Assembly: GCA_024641205.1 (NCBI GenBank)
Contig: JAHEDM010000060.1
Coordinates: forward strand, 1 to 9,935
Origin: Actinomycetes bacterium
GTDB taxonomy: Bacteria; Actinomycetota; Acidimicrobiia; Spongiisociales; UBA4744
Direction: 5' to 3'
DNA: 9,935 nucleotides
Below, one piece after another: positions 6,690 to 9,935 of this stretch (position 1 is the first letter of the stretch; each line of letters opens with the position of its first letter). Under the pieces are notes generated by a model. That model was not told the origin of the DNA. It ran no database searches and was given only the letters and a program-made list of their open reading frames with translations. A program made the position numbers and the translations under genes.

Positions 6690-6717
6690 CAGTTATCAGT
6701 TGCCAGTTGCCTGTTGC
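6690..6717. repeat. Four tandem heptamers, CAGTTRY type
   Basis: On the plus strand the bases read CAGTTAT, CAGTTGC, CAGTTGC, CTGTTGC in direct succession. This is a short tandem heptamer array immediately upstream of the queuosine-transporter start and downstream of clpC. Such arrays can be neutral slippage products, dispersed intergenic repeats, or protein-binding sites; nothing here decides which. Confidence 0.7.
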
Positions 6718-6753
6718 CGGCTGAAAGCGTCCATCATTGAGCCCAGCCGGAGC

Positions 6754-6811
6754 GGCGGCCCTTCAAAGCCGGCCCCTTTGGGAACTGGAAGGGAGACCCC
6801 GAAGGGCCGCC
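6754..6811 (-). terminator. Long inverted repeat downstream of clpC
   Basis: GGCGGCCCTTC (6754-6764) and GAAGGGCCGCC (6801-6811) are perfect 11-bp complements with a 36-nt loop. The loop contains a smaller pairing, CAAAG (6764-6768) with CTTTG (6776-6780), that competes at one base. The element begins 29 nt after the clpC stop. No U-run follows it on the minus strand, so it may be a weak terminator or a 3'-end protecting structure for clpC mRNA. The rest of the 6674-6839 gap holds the heptamers and nothing else I recognise. Confidence 0.45.
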
Positions 6812-6839
6812 CGACGGGAAACTGCGAGAAAAGCTTCGC

Positions 6840-9317
6840 CTACTCGCTCTCCGCCATCTCGACCGGCGGTTGGTCGGGTGCCGCGACTTCTTCGAAAACC
6901 AGTTCGCCTGCCTCCTCGTCGAAGTCGACCACAATCGTAATTCCGGCCTTGAAGTCACCCAGCAGGACCCGCTCGGACAACGGGTCTTCCAACATACGCT
7001 GAATAGCCCGTCGCAACGGACGAGCGCCAAGCTCGGGGTCGTAGCCCTTCTCGGCGAGGTGCACCTTGGCGGTGTCCGAAAGAGCCAGCGACAAGCTTTG
7101 TGACTTCAGCTGATCATGGACTCGGAGCAGCATCAGGTCGACGATCTCCTTGACCTCATCGAGCGTGAGCTCATGGAAGACAATGACCTCATCAATGCGG
7201 TTGAGGAATTCCGGTCGGAAGTGCTTCTTGAGCTGATCGGTCACCTTCGTCTTCATGGCCTCGTAGCTCACATCTTCACCCTCGGCGACGAACCCGACCG
7301 CTTTCTTGCGGAGGTCGGCCGTGCCCAGGTTGGAGGTCATGATGATGACGGTGTTCTTGAAGTCGACTATTCGACCCTGGGCGTCGGTCAATCGCCCGTC
7401 CTCGAGAATCTGCAGCAGCGTGTTGAAGACGTCCGGGTGGGCCTTTTCGATTTCATCGAACAGCACCACCGAGAACGGCTTGCGCCGCACAGCTTCGGTC
7501 AGCTGGCCGCCTTCGTCGTAACCGACGTAGCCGGGCGGGGAACCGACCAACCGGCTGACCGTGTGCTTCTCCATGTATTCAGACATGTCGAGTTGAATCA
7601 GGGCGTTTTCGTCACCGAACAAGAACTCCGCGAGAGTCTTGGCCGTTTCCGTCTTGCCAACTCCCGATGGTCCCAGAAAGATGAACGATCCCGAAGGACG
7701 CTTCGGGTCCTTCAAACCGGCCCGGGTACGACGAATAGCTTTGGAAACGGCAACGATGGCATCGTGCTGACCGACGATCCGTTTGTGAAGCTCAGCCTCC
7801 ATATTGACGAGCCGGGCCGTCTCTTCTTCCGTCAGACGATGCACCGGGATACCCGTCCAGAGTGCCAGGACCTCGGCGATCTCTTCTTCGTCGATCACCC
7901 AGTCATTGGTAATACCGGCTGCCTTCTGCTCTCGCTCTCGTTCGGCCCGATCGGCGATGAGCGTGCGCTCCTGGTCGCGCAGTTGGGCGGCACGCTCGAA
8001 CTGCTGGGACTGCACGGCTTCGGTCTTCTGGGAACGGATGCCGGTCAGTTTCTCGTCGAGTTCTTTCAGTTCGGGCGTTGCTCCGGTGCGGTTGATCCGC
8101 ATGCGGCTTCCCGCCTCATCAATGAGGTCGATCGCCTTGTCGGGGAGATGCCGGTCTGAGATGTAACGGTCGGCGAGGTTGGCGGCGCTGACCAGAGCGC
8201 CCTGGGTGAACCGGACGTTGTGGTGGGCCTCATAGCGGTCCTTCAACCCGTCGAGAATCTGAATCGTGTCGGCCACGGTCGGCTCATCAACCTGGACGGG
8301 TTGGAAACGTCGCTCCAGGGCCGAGTCCTTTTCGAGGTACTTCCTGTACTCCTCGAGCGTGGTTGCACCGATGGTCTGCAGCTCGCCCCGAGCCAACATC
8401 GGCTTGAGGATGCTGGCCGCGTCGATAGCACCTTCGGCTGCCCCCGCCCCGACCAACGTATGGATCTCATCAATGAAGAGGAGGATGTCACCGCGTGTAC
8501 GGATCTCCTTGAGCACCTTCTTGAGCCGCTCTTCGAAATCGCCGCGGTAGCGAGATCCGGCCACAAGCGCTCCCAAATCGAGGGTGTAGACCTGCTTGCC
8601 TTCGAGAGTCTCGGGGACTTCACCGGTGACGATCTTCTGGGCAAGGCCCTCGACGATGGCGGTCTTGCCGACCCCCGGCTCACCGATCAACACGGGGTTG
8701 TTCTTGGTTCGACGAGACAGGATCTGCATGACCCGTTCGATTTCGCGTTTGCGGCCGATCACCGGGTCGAGTTTTCGATCACGAGCCATCTGAGTCAGAT
8801 TGCGGCCGAACTGGTCGAGCACCGTCGATCCCGAGGGTCCGCTCTCCCGTGAACCGGTGCCGGCCGTCTGTTCCTCGGAGGGCGCTCCCGACAGGAGCTG
8901 GATGACCGTCTGACGAACCTTCGGGAGATCGGCGCCCAGCTTTTGCAGGACCTGGGCCGCCACACCTTCGCCTTCGCGGATGAGGCCGAGCAAGATGTGT
9001 TCTGTTCCGATGTAGTTGTGACCGAGTTGCAGGGCTTCCCGCAAACTCAGTTCGAGAACTTTCTTGGCGCGAGGCGTGAAGGGAATGTGCCCGCTTGGTG
9101 ACTGCTGTCCCTGGCCGATGATCTCGACCACTTGCGTGCGAACCGAATCGAGACTGATACCGAGCGACTCGAGTGCCTTGGCGGCAACCCCTTCGCCCTC
9201 GTGGATCAGACCCAGGAGGATGTGCTCGGTTCCGATGTAGTTGTGATTGAGAAGGCGCGCTTCTTCCTGGGCGAGAACCACGACTCTGCGTGCTCGATCT
9301 GTAAACCGTTCAAACAC
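6840..9317 (-). CDS. clpC: ATP-dependent Clp protease ATP-binding subunit ClpC
   Basis: A complete 825-residue AAA+ unfoldase that feeds proteins to the ClpP protease. Domains in order: two Clp-N repeats (about 1-75 and 76-148, each with NYIGTEHILLGLI); D1 with Walker A GEPGVGKTA (212-220), pore loop GSRYRGDFEE (254-263) and Walker B LLFIDE (279-284); the M/UVR-like coiled coil (about 410-470, with QSQQFERAAQLRDQE); D2 with Walker A GPSGVGKTE (549-557), pore loop GYVGYDEGG (596-604), Walker B VVLFDE (617-622) and sensor-2 motif GARPLRR (764-770). The M region is short, as in ClpC and unlike ClpB. The GTG start at 9317 has GGAGG (9330-9326) 8 nt upstream and yields the canonical N-terminus MFERFTDRARR. 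All catalytic residues are present. The gene stands alone, with no ctsR or mcsAB next to it, and is divergent from a prenyl synthase. Length matches actinobacterial ClpC. Confidence 0.97.
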   Translation of the reverse strand: MFERFTDRARRVVVLAQEEARLLNHNYIGTEHILLGLIHEGEGVAAKALESLGISLDSVRTQVVEIIGQGQQSPSGHIPFTPRAKKVLELSLREALQLGHNYIGTEHILLGLIREGEGVAAQVLQKLGADLPKVRQTVIQLLSGAPSEEQTAGTGSRESGPSGSTVLDQFGRNLTQMARDRKLDPVIGRKREIERVMQILSRRTKNNPVLIGEPGVGKTAIVEGLAQKIVTGEVPETLEGKQVYTLDLGALVAGSRYRGDFEERLKKVLKEIRTRGDILLFIDEIHTLVGAGAAEGAIDAASILKPMLARGELQTIGATTLEEYRKYLEKDSALERRFQPVQVDEPTVADTIQILDGLKDRYEAHHNVRFTQGALVSAANLADRYISDRHLPDKAIDLIDEAGSRMRINRTGATPELKELDEKLTGIRSQKTEAVQSQQFERAAQLRDQERTLIADRAEREREQKAAGITNDWVIDEEEIAEVLALWTGIPVHRLTEEETARLVNMEAELHKRIVGQHDAIVAVSKAIRRTRAGLKDPKRPSGSFIFLGPSGVGKTETAKTLAEFLFGDENALIQLDMSEYMEKHTVSRLVGSPPGYVGYDEGGQLTEAVRRKPFSVVLFDEIEKAHPDVFNTLLQILEDGRLTDAQGRIVDFKNTVIIMTSNLGTADLRKKAVGFVAEGEDVSYEAMKTKVTDQLKKHFRPEFLNRIDEVIVFHELTLDEVKEIVDLMLLRVHDQLKSQSLSLALSDTAKVHLAEKGYDPELGARPLRRAIQRMLEDPLSERVLLGDFKAGITIVVDFDEEAGELVFEEVAAPDQPPVEMAESE

Positions 9318-9375
9318 GGCGCCAGCCTCCTATGCCAATATCAGCACCCTCGAAGATTCGGGGATGCGTCCCGGC

Positions 9376-9381
9376 AGTATA
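9376..9381 (-). promoter_or_regulatory. Candidate -10 element of clpC
   Basis: The minus strand reads TATACT (9381-9376), close to the TATAAT consensus. Transcription from it would give a leader of about 50 nt before the GTG at 9317. The hexamer 17 nt upstream (CAGGGG) does not match a housekeeping -35, so an activator or alternative sigma factor would be needed if this promoter is real. Confidence 0.35.
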
Positions 9382-9417
9382 GCGATGGGGCTTTTCTACC
9401 CCTGATCCTCTCGCTAT
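9379..9417. promoter_or_regulatory. Inverted-repeat arms over the clpC promoter region, possible operator
   Basis: ATAGCGA (9379-9385) and TCGCTAT (9411-9417) are perfect complements whose centres are 32 bp apart, about three helical turns. Inside them GGGG (9387-9390) and CCCC (9399-9402) also pair. The left arm overlaps the TATACT -10 candidate. This could be a paired regulator site or, if transcribed from further upstream, an RNA stem. It does not match the CIRCE or HspR (HAIR) operators I know. Confidence 0.35.
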
Positions 9418-9437
9418 GCCTTCGACCTGTTCTACGT

Positions 9438-9451
9438 TCACGTGAGCGCTC
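9438..9451. promoter_or_regulatory. Adjacent palindromes in the clpC / prenyl-synthase divergent region
   Basis: TCACGTGA (9438-9445) overlaps GAGCGCTC (9444-9451); each is a perfect 8-bp palindrome. They lie near the middle of the 237-bp divergent gap (9318-9554). A TATAAC on the plus strand (9467-9472) may be the -10 of the prenyl-synthase gene, with a weak TGAGCG 18 nt upstream inside the second palindrome. Position makes a shared operator possible; chance palindromes of this size are not rare. Confidence 0.25.
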
Positions 9452-9554
9452 CGGATGCCTCTTTCCTATAACACTAGGCCGCTCCCGGTTCATCCCGGAC
9501 CTGCCATGCTCACGACATCACTACCATGCAGCCTCCCGCTCAGCGGAGACGTAT

Positions 9555-9935
9555 ATGGACGCCCCCGAACTCACTGATCTGATATCGAGCCCCCAGGTTT
9601 GGGAGCGTCTCGATCGTGTCGAAAAGCGTCTGATCGAAGCTTCCCGGGCCGAAGATCCTTTTCTCACCGAGATCGCCCAGCACGGGCTCCTCGCAGGCGG
9701 TAAACGGTTCCGGCCGCTCCTGGCCCAGCTGGCCGCAGAATTCGGCCCCAACCTGGATCACCGGGCCATTGATGCGGGAGCCGCGGTCGAGTTGATTCAC
9801 CTCGGAAGCCTCTACCACGATGATGTCATCGACGAAGCGATCACCCGGCGCGGAGCTGCCTCGGTGAACAGCAACTGGGGCAACACGATCGCCATCCTGG
9901 CTGGCGACTTCCTGATGGCACGAGCCTCGGAGGTA
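9555..9935 (+). CDS. Polyprenyl diphosphate synthase (3' partial)
   Basis: The reading frame from ATG at 9555 runs 127 codons to the window end without a stop. GGAG (9545-9548) lies 6 nt before the ATG. The protein begins MDAPELTDLISS and shows the marks of the all-trans isoprenyl diphosphate synthase family: GGKRFRP (48-54, diphosphate binding), LYHDDVIDEA (86-95) containing the first Asp-rich motif DDVID, then TRRGAASVNSNWGN (97-110) and ILAGDFLMARA (114-124). The enzyme elongates allylic diphosphates with isopentenyl diphosphate, probably for the menaquinone side chain or for geranylgeranyl products. Chain length cannot be judged from this fragment: the second Asp-rich motif is beyond the edge. 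It is transcribed divergently from clpC. Family assignment is firm; the specific product is open. Confidence 0.93.
   Translation, partial: MDAPELTDLISSPQVWERLDRVEKRLIEASRAEDPFLTEIAQHGLLAGGKRFRPLLAQLAAEFGPNLDHRAIDAGAAVELIHLGSLYHDDVIDEAITRRGAASVNSNWGNTIAILAGDFLMARASEV

Noticed and set aside
7116..8159. A 347-codon open frame antisense to clpC
   Set aside because: It mirrors the conserved AAA+ core in a GC-rich gene, shows no family features, and has no convincing ribosome binding site.
9318..9480. CIRCE, HspR (HAIR) or ClgR-type operator upstream of clpC
   Set aside because: I looked for the CIRCE arms TTAGCACTC/GAGTGCTAA, the HAIR arms CTTGAGT/ACTCAAG and a CGC-GCG ClgR-like core; none is present with proper spacing.
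9540..9818. Minus-strand open frames (9521-9751 and 9540-9818) at the right edge
   Set aside because: The plus strand encodes a polyprenyl synthase with GGKRFRP and DDVID motifs; the minus-strand frames are its shadows.

Overview
This GC-rich (by eye about 60%) stretch looks like chromosomal DNA of a high-GC actinobacterium. The best guess is class Acidimicrobiia or a close relative. The reasons are the ClpC-type Clp ATPase, the frequent GTG and TTG starts, and the Thr/Ala-rich linkers (runs such as AAETTTTT) behind the lipid anchor or membrane segment of exported proteins. No mobile element, CRISPR array, tRNA or rRNA is visible.

Layout: (1) At the left edge, on the plus strand, is the C-terminal part of a membrane-anchored protein with a discoidin-like or NADase-type glycan-binding domain. 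(2) Convergent to it, on the minus strand and read right to left, is a complete basic-membrane-protein (BMP/NupN-type) ABC importer. It consists of a lipoprotein binding subunit, then an 88-bp gap with a strong hairpin, then a double-NBD ATPase and two permeases; the last three genes are joined by two ATGA stop/start overlaps. (3) Upstream on the same strand, 72 bp from the binding-protein gene, is a YhhQ/VUT-family queuosine-precursor transporter. (4) Further upstream is a full-length clpC. (5) Divergent from clpC, running off the right edge, is the N-terminal 127 codons of a polyprenyl diphosphate synthase.

Functionally, the BMP importer is expected to bring in nucleosides or related small molecules, and the YhhQ-type protein a 7-deazaguanine precursor of queuosine. 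Their adjacency suggests a salvage neighbourhood, but co-transcription is not proven. ClpC and the prenyl synthase are housekeeping genes sharing a 237-bp divergent control region.

I see no new multi-gene system here. The points that deserve a second look are non-coding: the hairpin that splits the transporter operon, a heptamer tandem repeat beside a possibly leaderless start, a long inverted repeat after clpC, and inverted-repeat arms over the likely clpC -10 element.
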